Notes: generated by a model not told the origin, from the letters alone. Counted from the first letter of the stretch, positions 1 to 10,913 are shown. The stretch is DNA of 50,000 nucleotides from Paenibacillus physcomitrellae (GCF_002240225.1 NZ_CP022584.1:2965001-3015000), one strand, 5' to 3'. Numbers and translations: made by a program.

Positions 1-65
1 ATATATTTAGATCAAGTTCGGCTCAGCCCAGAAACGGTCATCTCCGGTCCTGTGTATCCGCCCCG

Positions 66-1844
66 TCAGTCTTTGACTACGACCAAATCCTCGCCAAATA
101 ACTGGACGGCCTCATCTACCCAAGGCTCCTGACTGGCCGATTGTTCGTCCCCTTCAGGATGAGAAAGCTCAAAAGGCTCTTTAGCCGGCTCCGCCGCTCC
201 TTGTGCAGCCGCGTCATTCCAATCCTTCTGCATCATGGTCAAAAGCCGATAAGGCTTACCAAGCTCCTGTTCCAGCACCCGCTCGATGACCTGCTTATTC
301 GCAGGTTTCTCGGTAGTTTCCCGGTGGATGTCATTCTTGAAAGCGACTAGAACCGCATCCTCCCAAACGGAAACCGGTTCCCCATTCATAAACCAAGCAT
401 GAATCGTCACTTTCTCTTCTTTCACCCGTTGGAGGATCACGTTCCACTTCTGCTGGATCGCCATAAATTCCTGGCTGCCGCGATTGCCAATGTACCGGTC
501 AATATGAGAAGGAATCTTCGCTGTGCTGGATATGCGAGGCGCAGGCGTCCTTGGCCGGGAGGATTCGGACTTATTGCCCCCTCCACCGGCGGCAGCACCT
601 GATTTAAGCGCCTGGTCCAGCTTTCTCTCAAGCTCTTGCAGCTGGCGGCGCAGTTGATCTACCTGGCCAGCATCGGCGGAACCTGAAGCGGAAGAAGAGA
701 CTGGTGAAGAATGTGCTTCAAGGCCGGCGGCATGAGCAGCCTGAGAACCACTCCCGCTTTCGGCAATGCTGCATAATTTCAGCAGGGCCACTTCAAAGAG
801 CATTTGCGGCTGGACCGCATATTTCATCTCGTTCTGATAATGATTCAGAGTCTCGATAAACTGAAATAGTTGATTTTTAGTGAATGCCTCGGCAATTTCT
901 GAAAAAGCGCCCGGTTCAAGCACCCTTTCCGTCAGCTTCTCGGCTTTGGGCACCATCTTGATCATCAGCAGGTCCCTGAAGTAATACAGCAGGTTCTCCA
1001 TGCATTTATCAGCGCTTTTGCCTTCCTGCATCATTCGTTCGATGAGCTGGAGCACACCGCCGATATCCCCTTGAAGCAAGCTGCCGGCAAGCTCGGCGAA
1101 CTGACTAGAGGGAATTCCCCCTGTCATTTCAAGCACCTGCTTGTAGGATACTTGTCCTTCGGAAAAAGAAGCGATCTGATCGAGAATGCTGACTGCATCC
1201 CGCATCCCGCCGTCAGACAAACGGGCAATGTATTCGATGGCTTCATCATCCGCCTGAATGCCTTCTTCCTGGCAAATCTGCTTCAGCCGCTGACTTTGTT
1301 CTTCCAGAGAAACGCGCCGGAAGTCAAACCGCTGGCAGCGGGAAATAACTGTAGCAGGCAAGCGGTGAGGCTCCGTTGTTGCCAGAATAAACATGACATG
1401 CGGAGGCGGCTCTTCCAGCGTCTTCAGCAGGGCGTTAAAAGCTTCCGTAGTCAGCATATGAACTTCGTCGATTATATAAACCTTTTGCCGAACTTCAGTC
1501 GGAGCATATTTGACCTTGTCCCTTAAGTCCCGAATCTCCTCAACCCCGCGGTTGGATGCAGCGTCAATCTCCAGAACATCCATGACAGCCCCGGACGTAA
1601 TTCGCCGGCAGGCTTCACATTCATTACAGGGCTCGGCAGCAGGGCCACGCTCGCAGTTGACGGCTTTGGCCAGAATCTTGGCCGCCGTAGTCTTACCGGT
1701 GCCTCGCGGACCGCTAAACAAATAAGCATGGGCCAGACGGTCTTCGCGGATCGCGTTTTGCAGCGTGCGAATAATATGCTGTTGTCCCACCATGTCCTGA
1801 AACAACTGAGGCCGCCAGGCACGGTACAAGGCAACGTGTTCCAC
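66..1844 (-). CDS. dnaX: DNA polymerase III subunits gamma and tau
   Basis: Clamp-loader ATPase of the replicative DNA polymerase; it loads the beta sliding clamp and bridges polymerase and helicase. The protein opens with the family's ALYRAWRP segment, then a Walker A motif (GPRGTGKT, about residues 45-52), four clustered zinc-ligand cysteines (about 64-79), a Walker B/DEVH segment (IIDEVHML), the SRC sensor motif (ISRCQRFDF) and a low-complexity linker (about 380-440) before the tau tail, which ends in VVVKD much like B. subtilis LIEIKD. The GTG at 1844 is preferred because AAGAAGG sits 9-12 nt ahead of it; a GTG four codons upstream overlaps that ribosome site. The SRP RNA gene lies upstream on the same strand, the usual Firmicute arrangement. 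Downstream neighbours (yaaK, recR in relatives) are outside the window. Confidence 0.97.
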   Translation of the reverse strand: MEHVALYRAWRPQLFQDMVGQQHIIRTLQNAIREDRLAHAYLFSGPRGTGKTTAAKILAKAVNCERGPAAEPCNECEACRRITSGAVMDVLEIDAASNRGVEEIRDLRDKVKYAPTEVRQKVYIIDEVHMLTTEAFNALLKTLEEPPPHVMFILATTEPHRLPATVISRCQRFDFRRVSLEEQSQRLKQICQEEGIQADDEAIEYIARLSDGGMRDAVSILDQIASFSEGQVSYKQVLEMTGGIPSSQFAELAGSLLQGDIGGVLQLIERMMQEGKSADKCMENLLYYFRDLLMIKMVPKAEKLTERVLEPGAFSEIAEAFTKNQLFQFIETLNHYQNEMKYAVQPQMLFEVALLKLCSIAESGSGSQAAHAAGLEAHSSPVSSSASGSADAGQVDQLRRQLQELERKLDQALKSGAAAGGGGNKSESSRPRTPAPRISSTAKIPSHIDRYIGNRGSQEFMAIQQKWNVILQRVKEEKVTIHAWFMNGEPVSVWEDAVLVAFKNDIHRETTEKPANKQVIERVLEQELGKPYRLLTMMQKDWNDAAAQGAAEPAKEPFELSHPEGDEQSASQEPWVDEAVQLFGEDLVVVKD

Positions 1845-2163
1845 TTTATGCGGCACCTTCTTTCAAAACTTTTGGGCTATTGCCGCTCCCCGGGCAACCC
1901 CGGTTTCGCAGCAAGTTAAGGTCTGCCTCCCTTCCCAATGGGAGAAGGACAACGAGACCGCTTTCCTTATTATACTATACTCGGTACAGTCAGAAAAACA
2001 CAAAAAACCGGATATCGGCCGATCAGCCTTTTCCCTTCAAAAGGACGATTAACCCCCAACTTCATTACCCGCACAAAAAAAGCACCCCCAACTGGTGTCA
2101 GAGATGCGTTCGCTTGGTCCATCATTATTCGTAAATCATATTCGTGCACATAAAGGAATATTA
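1845..2163 (-). other. Intergenic region between SRP RNA and dnaX
   Basis: No gene is supported here. A TATAAT hexamer on the minus strand (1969-1974) could be the dnaX -10 box, but no good -35 box lies 16-18 nt upstream. A short stem (CACC/GGTG, 2083-2097) followed on minus by a run of seven T (2075-2081) may terminate the SRP RNA transcript; the stem is only 4 bp, so this is weak. Confidence 0.4.
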
Positions 2164-2433
2164 GCCGTGCACCTGTTATTGATCATTGCGATCCAAGCGG
2201 CACCCTGCCGGAACACCTCGGGTTAGGCTGCCCTCCGGCACAAGAGTGGGACTGCTTATGGCTGCTTCCTTCCGGACCTGACCAGGTTCACAGATACTCA
2301 TTGCGGAGGACCCAACCGTCAACGATGACCGACAGGACCAGACCTTACATCAGCAAGACCTCTAACAGGAATTCAACCTCGCTACAGCGGATTGCGAGTT
2401 ACAGGGCACCGCTACCTCCCCGTCTAGCACGGT
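2164..2433 (-). ncRNA. scr: Signal recognition particle RNA (large Bacillus type)
   Basis: RNA scaffold of the signal recognition particle, which with Ffh targets nascent membrane and secreted proteins. The conserved domain IV hairpin is plain on the minus strand (GGTCAGGTCC then GGAAGGAAGCAGCC). The 5' part carries the Alu-domain signature of the large Gram-positive form (GCTAGACGGGGAGGTAGCGG). The two ends pair (CCGTGC with GCACGG), which fixes the boundaries to within a few bases and gives about 270 nt, the size of B. subtilis scRNA. It has its own promoter immediately upstream and lies in front of dnaX, as in Bacillus; in B. subtilis tadA precedes it, whereas here rpmE does. Confidence 0.96.
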
Positions 2434-2440
2434 GAAAATA

Positions 2441-2469
2441 AGTATATCTCATGCCTGTACAAATTGCAA
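2441..2469 (-). promoter_or_regulatory. Sigma-A promoter of the SRP RNA
   Basis: On minus, TTGCAA and TATACT are separated by exactly 17 nt, and the predicted start is 7-8 nt downstream, at the paired 5' end of the SRP RNA. The match between predicted start and RNA end makes this a convincing promoter. Confidence 0.8.
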
Positions 2470-2546
2470 CCGAAACAGCCATCCTTATAATACCACCCGC
2501 CAAGCAATGAAGGCGGAGCGGGCTTTGCCGCAAAGCAAAAAGCTAT

Positions 2547-2578
2547 TAAAAATTCCCCGCTCCTCAGGAGTAGGGGAT
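2547..2578 (-). terminator. Terminator of rpmE
   Basis: On minus a stem (CCCC..CTCC / GGAG..GGGG) is followed by ATTTTTAATAG, about 30 nt past the rpmE stop and just upstream of the scr promoter, so it insulates the two units. Confidence 0.75.
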
Positions 2579-2608
2579 AAAAGACTAACGTTCATTCTCT
2601 TAGACGGA

Positions 2609-2806
2609 TTAGATTCCGTATTTCTTTTTGAATTTATCCACGCGTCCGCCGGCATCCATAAACTTCTGTCTGCCTGTGAAATAAGGATGGCATGCGGAGC
2701 AGATCTCTACCCGCAGGTCCTGTTTCACCGAACCCGTTTCAAATTGGTTCCCGCATGCGCAGGTTACCAGGGTCATGCTGTACTTCGGCTGAATAGCTGA
2801 ATTCAT
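2609..2806 (-). CDS. rpmE: 50S ribosomal protein L31 (zinc-binding form)
   Basis: Component of the large ribosomal subunit. The 65-residue protein has the C+ (zinc) form signature: Cys16, Cys18, Cys36 and Cys39, with the family stretches [11 protein letters not shown] and [11 protein letters not shown] and the C-terminal KKYG. Zinc-replete Bacillus uses this form, and a cysteine-less paralogue (ytiA/rpmE2) usually replaces it under zinc starvation; no such paralogue is in the window. The ATG at 2806 follows AGAGGTG at 6 nt; an in-frame GTG three codons earlier overlaps that ribosome site and is less likely. It stands alone between its own promoter and terminator. In B. subtilis rpmE follows rho directly; here a radical SAM gene sits between them. 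Confidence 0.96.
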   Translation of the reverse strand: MNSAIQPKYSMTLVTCACGNQFETGSVKQDLRVEICSACHPYFTGRQKFMDAGGRVDKFKKKYGI

Positions 2807-2871
2807 GACTTTCACCTCTTTCCGCCCTGAGCCTCATGCGGACTCAGAGTTATAATGGACAATCAGCCAGA

Positions 2872-2901
2872 ATTATAGCATAACGCCGTCAGCACCGACA
2901 A
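2872..2901 (-). promoter_or_regulatory. Probable sigma-A promoter of rpmE
   Basis: TTGTCG and a perfect TATAAT on minus, 18 nt apart, lie about 65 nt upstream of the rpmE start. The -10 is strong and the -35 is partial. Confidence 0.5.
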
Positions 2902-2952
2902 TCCCAATCTTTGTCATCCCGAGTTTGCTGTTCACAATCTAGGATCCGAACC

Positions 2953-4230
2953 TCACAGCAGTGTAGGCTTCCGTTTGGCGCGGGTCAGTTCAGCCGGCGG
3001 CACATGGGTATAAGAACCGATCACCACGTCAGGCAGTTCTTCCTGGAAGATCTCGATCGCCTGCTTCATGCCCAGAATCTCGCCTTTAGCTTTAGGAATC
3101 AGCTCCAGATAGCTTTCAGGGTCGATATTCAGGTTGCGCAGCTGAATCAGCTTCAGCTTGGTCCGGCGAACGAATTCAATCATCGCTTCCACTTCTTCTT
3201 CCCGGTCGGTTACACCAGGGAAGATCAGATAGTTGATCGAGGTATAGACGCCTTGGGACTCTGCATATTTCAGCGATTTCTCCACGTTAGCCAGCGTATA
3301 ACCCCGCGGTTTGTAATAAGCGTTGTAATGATCGTCGAGGGCACTGATGGTGCTGACACGCATCAGATCCAGCCCCGCATCCACGATGCCGCGGATATGG
3401 TCGCTGAGGCCGGCGTTTGTATTAATGTTAATGTAACCCATATCCGTGCGCTCACGGACCTGACGGATAGCATCAATAATCAATTTGGCCTGGGTGGAAG
3501 GCTCGCCTTCACAACCTTGACCGAAGCTGATGATCGACTCCGGTGTCTTCAAATGCTCCAGCATTACTTCGACAATCTCCTCGGTACGCGGACGGAAGTT
3601 CATCCGGGTCTGCGGAGAGACGAAGCCGCTGTCATCCGGCTGCTCGGAAATACAGCCAAAGCAGCCCGCATTGCAGGAGTAAGAGACAGGAACGGCGCCT
3701 TCCCATCGGTTCAGGAATGTGTTGGAGGCCGTCAAGCATTCATAACCCAAAGCACAGTTGGACAAATGTTCATACAGGCGGTTCTCCGGATATTCGTCTC
3801 TAAGACGTTTTACACTATTCTTCAAATCAAGCGGATCACAGTTGAGCGGATTCCACTTCTCAGGGTCGTCGCTCATCCGGGCCGTGACATAGAACTGCCC
3901 GTCTTTCCAGACGACTGCGGAATAACCGAACAATGGCAGCTTATAATCCTTGTCTGTCTTGATGTAGCCGGGCAGACAAAGGCGGGTAAATCCCTGCGGA
4001 AGCAAGGCGCCGACAGCCTGGACATTGCCCGGCAGCGGCTGCATTTCACCCGTCTCCGGGTCCATGCCTACAGGGCGGGTGCTTGGCAAGCCCACCAGCG
4101 TTGCTCCGTTAGGAAGCGGAATTAATTCGTCTTCCATAATTTCGACGATCATATCGCCGCTTCTGGCCAAGCCGTAAAGCGTATCGTGATCGAATACGTT
4201 ACCTTGTTCATCTGCATATACCAAATACAT
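2953..4230 (-). CDS. Radical SAM protein of unknown substrate
   Basis: A 425-residue protein with the radical SAM 4Fe-4S motif CX3CX2C at Cys186, Cys190 and Cys193 (SCNAGCFGC), then SAM-barrel features such as FGQGCEGEPS (a GGE-like motif) and ININTNAG. The N-terminal 180 residues precede the barrel and hold further cysteines (85, 131, 159, 165), not in an obvious second-cluster pattern. The family cleaves SAM to a 5'-deoxyadenosyl radical; the substrate cannot be read from sequence. AAGGAG lies 6 nt before the ATG. It follows rho on the same strand after a GC-rich hairpin without a T run, so cotranscription with rho is possible. No peptide substrate or maturation partner is adjacent. I am sure of the superfamily, not of the function. 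Confidence 0.85.
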   Translation of the reverse strand: MYLVYADEQGNVFDHDTLYGLARSGDMIVEIMEDELIPLPNGATLVGLPSTRPVGMDPETGEMQPLPGNVQAVGALLPQGFTRLCLPGYIKTDKDYKLPLFGYSAVVWKDGQFYVTARMSDDPEKWNPLNCDPLDLKNSVKRLRDEYPENRLYEHLSNCALGYECLTASNTFLNRWEGAVPVSYSCNAGCFGCISEQPDDSGFVSPQTRMNFRPRTEEIVEVMLEHLKTPESIISFGQGCEGEPSTQAKLIIDAIRQVRERTDMGYININTNAGLSDHIRGIVDAGLDLMRVSTISALDDHYNAYYKPRGYTLANVEKSLKYAESQGVYTSINYLIFPGVTDREEEVEAMIEFVRRTKLKLIQLRNLNIDPESYLELIPKAKGEILGMKQAIEIFQEELPDVVIGSYTHVPPAELTRAKRKPTLL

Positions 4231-4249
4231 AATAATCTCCTTATAAATC

Positions 4250-4281
4250 GGCGGGCCGGCGGGTGTTCAGCCGGCCCGGCC
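4250..4281 (-). other. GC-rich hairpin between rho and the radical SAM gene
   Basis: A perfect 9-bp stem (CGGGCCGGC at 4252-4260 with its complement at 4270-4278) has a 9-nt loop. It is not followed by a T run and ends about 20 nt before the ribosome site of the next gene. It could be a weak terminator, a processing site or a translation-affecting leader hairpin. Confidence 0.55.
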
Positions 4282-4286
4282 AGGGT

Positions 4287-5642
4287 TTAGACGCCCGACG
4301 GCGCTGATGAACCGGACGACGGGGATGAGGCGGCCGTCCGGGTACGGCGGGCTGTGGAAGCTGACGCCGGGGACGATTGGGAACCGCTGCCCTTCTCGGG
4401 CGGTGTATCAAACGAAGCAATAAATTCTTCGTTTGTTTTGGCATTGCGCAGTTTTCTTAAGAATCCTTCGACGAAGTCGTAGGAATCGTTCATATTTTTG
4501 CGGACACTCCACAAGGTATCGAGCTCTTCCTTCGTCAGCAGAGCCTCCTCGCGGCGTGTGCCGGAACGGCGAATATCGATGGCAGGGAAGATGCGGCGTT
4601 CAGCCAGCTTGCGGTCAAGATGCAGCTCCATATTGCCCGTACCTTTAAACTCTTCATAAATAATATCATCCATACGCGAGCCCGTATCAACCAGAGCCGT
4701 AGCCAGAATCGTCAAGCTGCCGCCTTCTTCCACGTTCCTCGCTGAGCCGAAAAACCGCTTCGGACGATGGAAGGACGCCGGGTCGATACCGCCGCTGAGC
4801 GTTCTGCCGGATGGAGGCACAACCAAGTTGTAGGCACGCGCCAGACGGGTGATGCTGTCCATCAGAATCACAACGTCTTTCTTGTGCTCCACCAGACGAA
4901 GAGCACGCTGCAGCACAAGCTCCGCTACCTTGATATGGTTCTCGGGCAGCTCGTCGAACGTTGAAGCGACAACCTCTCCCTGAACGGAGCGCTGCATGTC
5001 GGTCACTTCTTCCGGCCGTTCATCGATCAGCAGGACAAATAGGGAAATATCCGGACGGTTCGTAGAGATGCTGTTAGCGATTTCCTTAAGAAGGATCGTC
5101 TTGCCGGCTTTAGGAGGGGCTACGATCAAACCGCGTTGTCCAAGCCCGACGGGAGCAAGCAAATCCATAATCCGGGTCGACAAATGGTTGGGAGCTGTTT
5201 CTAGCACCAGCTTCTCTTGAGGATACAGCGGTGTCAATGCAGGAAAGTGCAAACGTTCAGAGGCCAGTTCAGGGTTCTCCCCATTCACGGCATTCACTTG
5301 CAGAAGTCCGAAATAGCGCTCATTCTCTTTAGGAGCCCGGCATTTACCGGATACGAGGTCGCCCGTCCGCAGGTCGAATCTGCGAATTTGGGAAGCGGAA
5401 ATATAAATGTCCTCAGTGCTTGGCAAATAGTTGATAGGTCTGAGGAAACCATATCCTTCAGGCAAAATCTCAAGCACGCCTTCCATAAACATTAAACCAC
5501 TCTGCTCGGCCTGAGCACGCAAAATAGCAAAGATCAGTTCTTTCTTCTTAAGCTGCCCATAGTAAGGAATCTGATACTGTTTAGCCAGCTTATAAAGATC
5601 TGTAAGTTTTTTTTCTTCCAGATCAGCAATTTGAAGATCCAT
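4287..5642 (-). CDS. rho: Transcription termination factor Rho
   Basis: Hexameric RNA helicase that ends transcripts at Rho-dependent sites. The 451-residue protein shows the N-terminal Rho domain, the RNA-binding cold-shock-like domain (EGYGFLRP, about 62-69), Walker A (APPKAGKT, about 175-182), Walker B ([16 protein letters not shown]) and the R-loop region ([17 protein letters not shown]). The last 35 residues are a Ser/Ala/Pro/Thr-rich tail that B. subtilis Rho does not have as far as I recall; it looks disordered. The ATG at 5642 has AGGTGG 9 nt upstream; an earlier in-frame start lacks a ribosome site. Gene order murA-rho-rpmE is as in Bacillus, except that glpX is absent and a radical SAM gene is inserted. 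Confidence 0.97.
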   Translation of the reverse strand: MDLQIADLEEKKLTDLYKLAKQYQIPYYGQLKKKELIFAILRAQAEQSGLMFMEGVLEILPEGYGFLRPINYLPSTEDIYISASQIRRFDLRTGDLVSGKCRAPKENERYFGLLQVNAVNGENPELASERLHFPALTPLYPQEKLVLETAPNHLSTRIMDLLAPVGLGQRGLIVAPPKAGKTILLKEIANSISTNRPDISLFVLLIDERPEEVTDMQRSVQGEVVASTFDELPENHIKVAELVLQRALRLVEHKKDVVILMDSITRLARAYNLVVPPSGRTLSGGIDPASFHRPKRFFGSARNVEEGGSLTILATALVDTGSRMDDIIYEEFKGTGNMELHLDRKLAERRIFPAIDIRRSGTRREEALLTKEELDTLWSVRKNMNDSYDFVEGFLRKLRNAKTNEEFIASFDTPPEKGSGSQSSPASASTARRTRTAASSPSSGSSAPSGV

Positions 5643-5886
5643 TGTGAAATACCACCTATTCAATTATAAATATCTATCTACTGAGAGTATGAGATCTGGG
5701 AGACTAGCAGAGGATACTATAGTTATACCCGCCACAAAGAGGAGTTATGCCGCTTTTGCAAAATAAGACAGGAACGGCAGCACCACATTATAGGAAAAGT
5801 TCCGGTGCACCATGGCCCCATGAGGAAAAGCATTAGACGCGCAGGTTGGTAGACAAATCATTACCGCCCTGCACGTCCTGAGTTTA

Positions 5887-7140
5887 TTATTCGGTTTGAC
5901 GCCAGACATCCGCGCCAAGCGATCTAAGATTCGTAACCAGATGATCGTATCCGCGGTCGATATATTCAACCCCTGTGACTTCGGTAACCCCCTCGGGTAC
6001 GGTCAGACCTGCAATAACCAAAGCGGCGCCGGCCCGCAGATCCGAAGCGGATACCTTGGCAGCGTTCAGCGGTCCGCCCTCAATAACGGCCGATCGGCCT
6101 TCCACCCGGATTTTGGCGCCCATGCGGGCCAATTCAGGCACATGTTTGAACCGGTTGCTGTATACAAAATCGCTCAGGACGCTGACACCCTTACATTGCG
6201 TCAGGAGACTGGTCATCGGTGACTGCAAATCCGTCGGGAAACCCGGATAGACCAGCGCCTTGACATCCACATGGCCGTAGGAGTCCGCTCCGATGACCCG
6301 AATGGACTCGTCCAATTCTTCCACCTGGACTCCCATTTCGATCAGCTTGGCTGTCAGAGCTTCAAGGTGCTTGGGAATTACATTGTCAATCAGCACATCC
6401 CCGCGAGTAGCCGCAGCTGCAATCATATAGGTTCCGGCCTGAATGCGGTCAGGAATGATGGAATGTCTGCAGCCGTGCATCTCTTTCACACCTTCGATGC
6501 GGATGGTTTCCGTTCCGGCACCTTTAATGCTGGCTCCCATGGCGTTAAGCAGAGTAGCCACGTCAATGATCTCCGGCTCCTTCGCCGCATTCTCGATCAC
6601 CGTCGCGCCCTCGGCCCGTGCAGCTGCCAGCATAATATTAATCGTGGCGCCGACGCTGCTGACATCCAGATAAATCCGGGCGCCGCGCAGCCGTTTGGCA
6701 TGCAGATGAATCGCTCCATGCTCATTGGTCACTGTCGCCCCCAGCGCTTCAAAGCCTTTGATATGCTGGTCAATAGGCCGCGGCTCGAAATTGCAGCCGC
6801 CTGGGAGGCCGATCACGGCTTCGCCGAACCGGCCGAGCAGCGCCCCCATCATATAATAAGAAGCCCGCAGCTTCTTAACAGGCCCGTTTGGCATGGGGAT
6901 AGACTTAATATCACTTGGGTCAATCTTGATCTGGTTGTCGGACCATTCCACTTTAGCCCCAAGCTCTTCTAATATATGCGTATAAACCGCAACGTCGCTT
7001 AGCTGCGGCAAATTATCCAAAATCACTTCAGTTTCCGCCAGAATAGCGGCAGGCAGCAGTGCAATCGCACTGTTCTTGGCACCGCTAATTTGAACCGTTC
7101 CGCGCAGTGGACGTCCACCGGCTATCATTAACTTTTCCAT
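5887..7140 (-). CDS. murA: UDP-N-acetylglucosamine 1-carboxyvinyltransferase (MurAB/MurZ type)
   Basis: Transfers enolpyruvate from PEP to UDP-GlcNAc, the first committed step of peptidoglycan synthesis, in the cytoplasm. The 417-residue protein has Lys22-Asn23 in ISGAKNS, the PEP-binding and fosfomycin-target Cys116 in LPGGC, and the FPTDLQSP segment with the catalytic Asp. Low-GC Gram-positives usually carry two paralogues; position between fba and rho matches B. subtilis murAB (murZ), so this is probably that copy. The ATG at 7140 lies 12 nt after AGGGGGA; an upstream in-frame start has no better site. No clear terminator follows it before the rho leader, which holds TATAAT- and TATAAC-like hexamers but no convincing -35 box. 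Confidence 0.95.
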   Translation of the reverse strand: MEKLMIAGGRPLRGTVQISGAKNSAIALLPAAILAETEVILDNLPQLSDVAVYTHILEELGAKVEWSDNQIKIDPSDIKSIPMPNGPVKKLRASYYMMGALLGRFGEAVIGLPGGCNFEPRPIDQHIKGFEALGATVTNEHGAIHLHAKRLRGARIYLDVSSVGATINIMLAAARAEGATVIENAAKEPEIIDVATLLNAMGASIKGAGTETIRIEGVKEMHGCRHSIIPDRIQAGTYMIAAAATRGDVLIDNVIPKHLEALTAKLIEMGVQVEELDESIRVIGADSYGHVDVKALVYPGFPTDLQSPMTSLLTQCKGVSVLSDFVYSNRFKHVPELARMGAKIRVEGRSAVIEGGPLNAAKVSASDLRAGAALVIAGLTVPEGVTEVTGVEYIDRGYDHLVTNLRSLGADVWRQTE

Positions 7141-7212
7141 AATTCTTAAAGGTCCCCCTGAGTGCTTAAAAAGGTCTGTCATACCTCACCATAATACCAC
7201 TTAAACATAGAA

Positions 7213-7298
7213 AAGGGAAAGACGCCGCAAATGGAGCGGCGTTTTCCCTTAGAATATCTACTCAGTAAGAGCAAAGCCGCTCCCAGGGGAACGGCTTA
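7213..7298 (-). terminator. Two consecutive terminators of fba
   Basis: The first hairpin after the fba stop pairs AGCCG with CGGCT and is followed by TTTGCTCTT. The second pairs ACGCCGC with GCGGCGT inside complementary AAGGGAAA/TTTCCCTT arms, ending in TTTTC. The second is nearly symmetric and could work in both directions. Confidence 0.7.
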
Positions 7299-7310
7299 TT
7301 TATCCTCTTC

Positions 7311-8165
7311 TTATGCGTGGTTGCTGGTTCCGAACTCACGAATTTTGCCAATTACCGTAGCTTTGATAGCGTCACGGCCAGGAACCAAGTATTTACGAGG
7401 ATCGTAAGCTTTAGCATCTGCGTTCAGCACTTCACGAACTTTAGCTGTAAAATTGATTTGGTTCTCTGTGTTTACATTGATCTTGGAAGTTCCCAAAGAA
7501 ATCGCTTTTTGAATGTCGTGCAGTGGAATACCTGTACCACCATGCAAAACAAGTGGAAGTTGAACTGCGTCGCGGATTTCTTCCATTTCTTTGAAACCAA
7601 GGTTTGGTTCGCCGTGGTAAGGACCATGAACAGAACCGAGGGCAGGAGCCAAAGTATCGATGCCTGTCTCTTTAACGATACGTACGCATTCGTTCAGGTC
7701 AGCATATTGGATGCCGCCGATCACGTCGTCTTCCTGTCCGCCAACTGTACCCACTTCCGCTTCAACGGAAACGCCTTTGGAGTGTGCATATTCAACGACT
7801 TTCTTAGTCATTTCGATGTTCTCATCGATAGGATGATGGGAACCGTCGATCATAACGGAAGTAAATCCAGCATCGATCGCTTCTTTACATTTCTCAAAGC
7901 TAGAACCATGGTCAAGGTGAATCGCTACAGGAACAGTAATCTTCATGTCCTCAATCAGGCCTTCCACCATTTTCACAACTGTTTTGAATCCGCTCATATG
8001 GCGAGCAGCGCCTTCGGAAACGCCCAGGATTACAGGGGCTTGCTCTTCTTGTGCTGCAGCCAGAATTCCTTGTGTCCACTCAAGGTTATTGATGTTGTAT
8101 TGACCAACCGCGTATTTCCCTTCAAGCGCTTTGTTCAACATTTCGGTCATGGATACTAATGGCAT
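7311..8165 (-). CDS. fba: Class II fructose-1,6-bisphosphate aldolase
   Basis: Zinc-dependent glycolytic and gluconeogenic enzyme that interconverts fructose-1,6-bisphosphate with DHAP and glyceraldehyde-3-phosphate. The 284-residue protein has the class II landmarks: HLDHGSS with the zinc-ligand His and catalytic Asp, EAEVGTVGG, the HGPYHG zinc-ligand segment and VLHGGTG. Length and sequence match Bacillus FbaA. The ATG follows AGGAGG at 7 nt. It lies between spo0F and murA as in B. subtilis, but the transaldolase-like gene that follows fbaA there is missing. It has its own promoter and two terminators, so it is probably monocistronic. Confidence 0.97.
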   Translation of the reverse strand: MPLVSMTEMLNKALEGKYAVGQYNINNLEWTQGILAAAQEEQAPVILGVSEGAARHMSGFKTVVKMVEGLIEDMKITVPVAIHLDHGSSFEKCKEAIDAGFTSVMIDGSHHPIDENIEMTKKVVEYAHSKGVSVEAEVGTVGGQEDDVIGGIQYADLNECVRIVKETGIDTLAPALGSVHGPYHGEPNLGFKEMEEIRDAVQLPLVLHGGTGIPLHDIQKAISLGTSKINVNTENQINFTAKVREVLNADAKAYDPRKYLVPGRDAIKATVIGKIREFGTSNHA

Positions 8166-8224
8166 GTTGCGTCCTCCTAAAAAGGTATGTTTTTTATGTT
8201 TTTAGCCGACATTCACACCACTTT

Positions 8225-8253
8225 ATTATACCACAAAATACGTGAATTACTAA
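8225..8253 (-). promoter_or_regulatory. Extended -10 promoter of fba
   Basis: Perfect TATAAT on minus preceded by TGG (an extended -10), with a weak TTAGTA 17 nt upstream. It ends about 60 nt before the fba start. Confidence 0.65.
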
Positions 8254-8321
8254 ACAAGCTTTTACATGGTTTCACATGCTTTGTGATATTTTTATGGCGT
8301 TTTCGCAAATTTTCATAAAAA

Positions 8322-8353
8322 CTCAGAAGAAGAGACCCCTCATTAAGGGGTCC
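8322..8353 (-). terminator. Terminator of spo0F
   Basis: GACCCCT pairs with AGGGGTC around a TTAATG loop; the minus strand continues TCTCTTCTTCT. It begins a few bases past the spo0F stop. Confidence 0.75.
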
Positions 8354-8359
8354 CCCGCG

Positions 8360-8737
8360 TTACATAACTGCTTTTCCTTTTAACTGGCTGTTGACAGCCA
8401 TTCGCATTTCGTCTATATCAAACGGTTTGGTAAAATGCATTAAAGCGCCAAGCTCCGTCGCCTGCTTAATCATATCCAGCTCTCCGTACGCAGTCATCAT
8501 GATGACTTTGATCTCCGGATTCACCGCCTTGATATGCTTAAGAATCTCTAGTCCGTCCATGCCCGGAATTTTCATATCGAGAAGCACCAGATCAGGCGAG
8601 TCATTCCGAACGATCTCCAGAGCAAGTTTGCCGTTCGCAGCCTGGAATGTTTTATACCCTTCGCTTCCGAACACTTCCATCAACAAAATACGGATCCCGT
8701 TCTGATCATCCACTATCAACACTTTCTTCTCTTCCAT
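8360..8737 (-). CDS. spo0F: Sporulation phosphorelay response regulator Spo0F
   Basis: Single-domain receiver that takes phosphate from sporulation kinases at an aspartate and passes it to Spo0B, and from there to Spo0A. The 125-residue protein aligns residue for residue with B. subtilis Spo0F: acidic pocket Asp10-Asp11, phospho-acceptor Asp54 ([11 protein letters not shown]), switch Thr82 and Lys104 (HFTKPFD), with no output domain. GGGGGG precedes the ATG by 5 nt; a longer in-frame reading of 18 residues has no ribosome site. It sits between pyrG and fba, as in B. subtilis, behind a sigma-H-like promoter. Spo0B and Spo0A are not in the window, but a candidate input kinase is (30139-32433). 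Confidence 0.97.
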   Translation of the reverse strand: MEEKKVLIVDDQNGIRILLMEVFGSEGYKTFQAANGKLALEIVRNDSPDLVLLDMKIPGMDGLEILKHIKAVNPEIKVIMMTAYGELDMIKQATELGALMHFTKPFDIDEMRMAVNSQLKGKAVM

Positions 8738-8844
8738 GAGAACCCCCCCAAGAATCGGCACATACCGCTCAAAAAGCCATGGCCTTCGCAAAATTCCTGA
8801 ACTTCAAATCTTCACCGGCGTCTAAAAAAGCTCGTATATAAGGA

Positions 8845-8873
8845 ATATTCGCGTTAATTTTGTCAATTCCTTC
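8845..8873 (-). promoter_or_regulatory. Sigma-H-type promoter of spo0F
   Basis: On minus, GAAGGAATT matches the sigma-H -35 consensus (RnAGGAwWW) and CGCGAATAT, 11 nt later, matches the -10 (RnnGAATww) except for its first base. B. subtilis spo0F is known to be transcribed by sigma-H, so element and gene agree. A TTGACA overlaps the -35 and may serve a sigma-A promoter with poor spacing. No clean TGTCGAA Spo0A box was found. Confidence 0.7.
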
Positions 8874-8982
8874 TGAATCAAGAAAAAGACAGCAAAGGAA
8901 GTTAGAAAGACAGAAGGCTGAGAAATCCGGCAGGGACCTGGTTGGCGCCTTTATGCAAAACCGGGGAACAAGCCTGAAAAAA

Positions 8983-10644
<1,662 letters not shown>

Positions 10645-10730
10645 TCAAATAAACATCCAGAAAATCCATCCGACTAGGCTTTAGCGTAACCCATTTTACA
10701 GCTAATCACCCGCAATAATACCCTCAAAAA

Positions 10731-10769
10731 AACAAAAAAAGTGCCACCCGAATTGGTCGGGGCACTTTC
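10731..10769 (-). terminator. Leader terminator (attenuator) of pyrG
   Basis: A strong hairpin (AAGTGCCCCGA with TCGGGTGGCACTT, minus strand) is followed by TTTTTTTGTTTTTTT, but it lies between the pyrG promoter and the gene, about 140 nt before the start codon. The C-rich 5' arm (GCCCC) could pair with a run of G at the transcript 5' end. In B. subtilis pyrG, low CTP causes reiterative G addition at a GGGC start, and the poly-G tract blocks the leader terminator; the same parts are visible here. A second perfect hairpin (AGTGCCG/CGGCACT, 10617-10635) lies nearer the gene. Confidence 0.85.
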
Positions 10770-10806
10770 CAAACTTCAACTTATTTATAGATCCGATTCA
10801 TAAGCC

Positions 10807-10844
10807 CAAGCAATAGTTTAACTGTTCCGGCAGCGGCTTGTCAA
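10807..10844 (-). promoter_or_regulatory. pyrG promoter with GGGC initial transcribed sequence
   Basis: TTGACA and TAAACT are 18 nt apart on minus, and 7 nt further the sequence reads GGGCTTATG, placing the first G at 10807. A transcript beginning GGGC is the hallmark of CTP-sensitive reiterative initiation at pyrG. Confidence 0.75.
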
Positions 10845-10913
10845 GCAACCAGAAAGGAATCCCAAGGGCGATTTTGAGCACCGAAGAAAACCTTGGCATG
10901 TCTGGATCAAATA

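Noticed and set aside
2911..4125. 404-codon open frame on plus opposite the radical SAM gene
   Set aside because: It is the complement of a clearly conserved protein with no ribosome site of its own; long antisense frames here come from codon bias.
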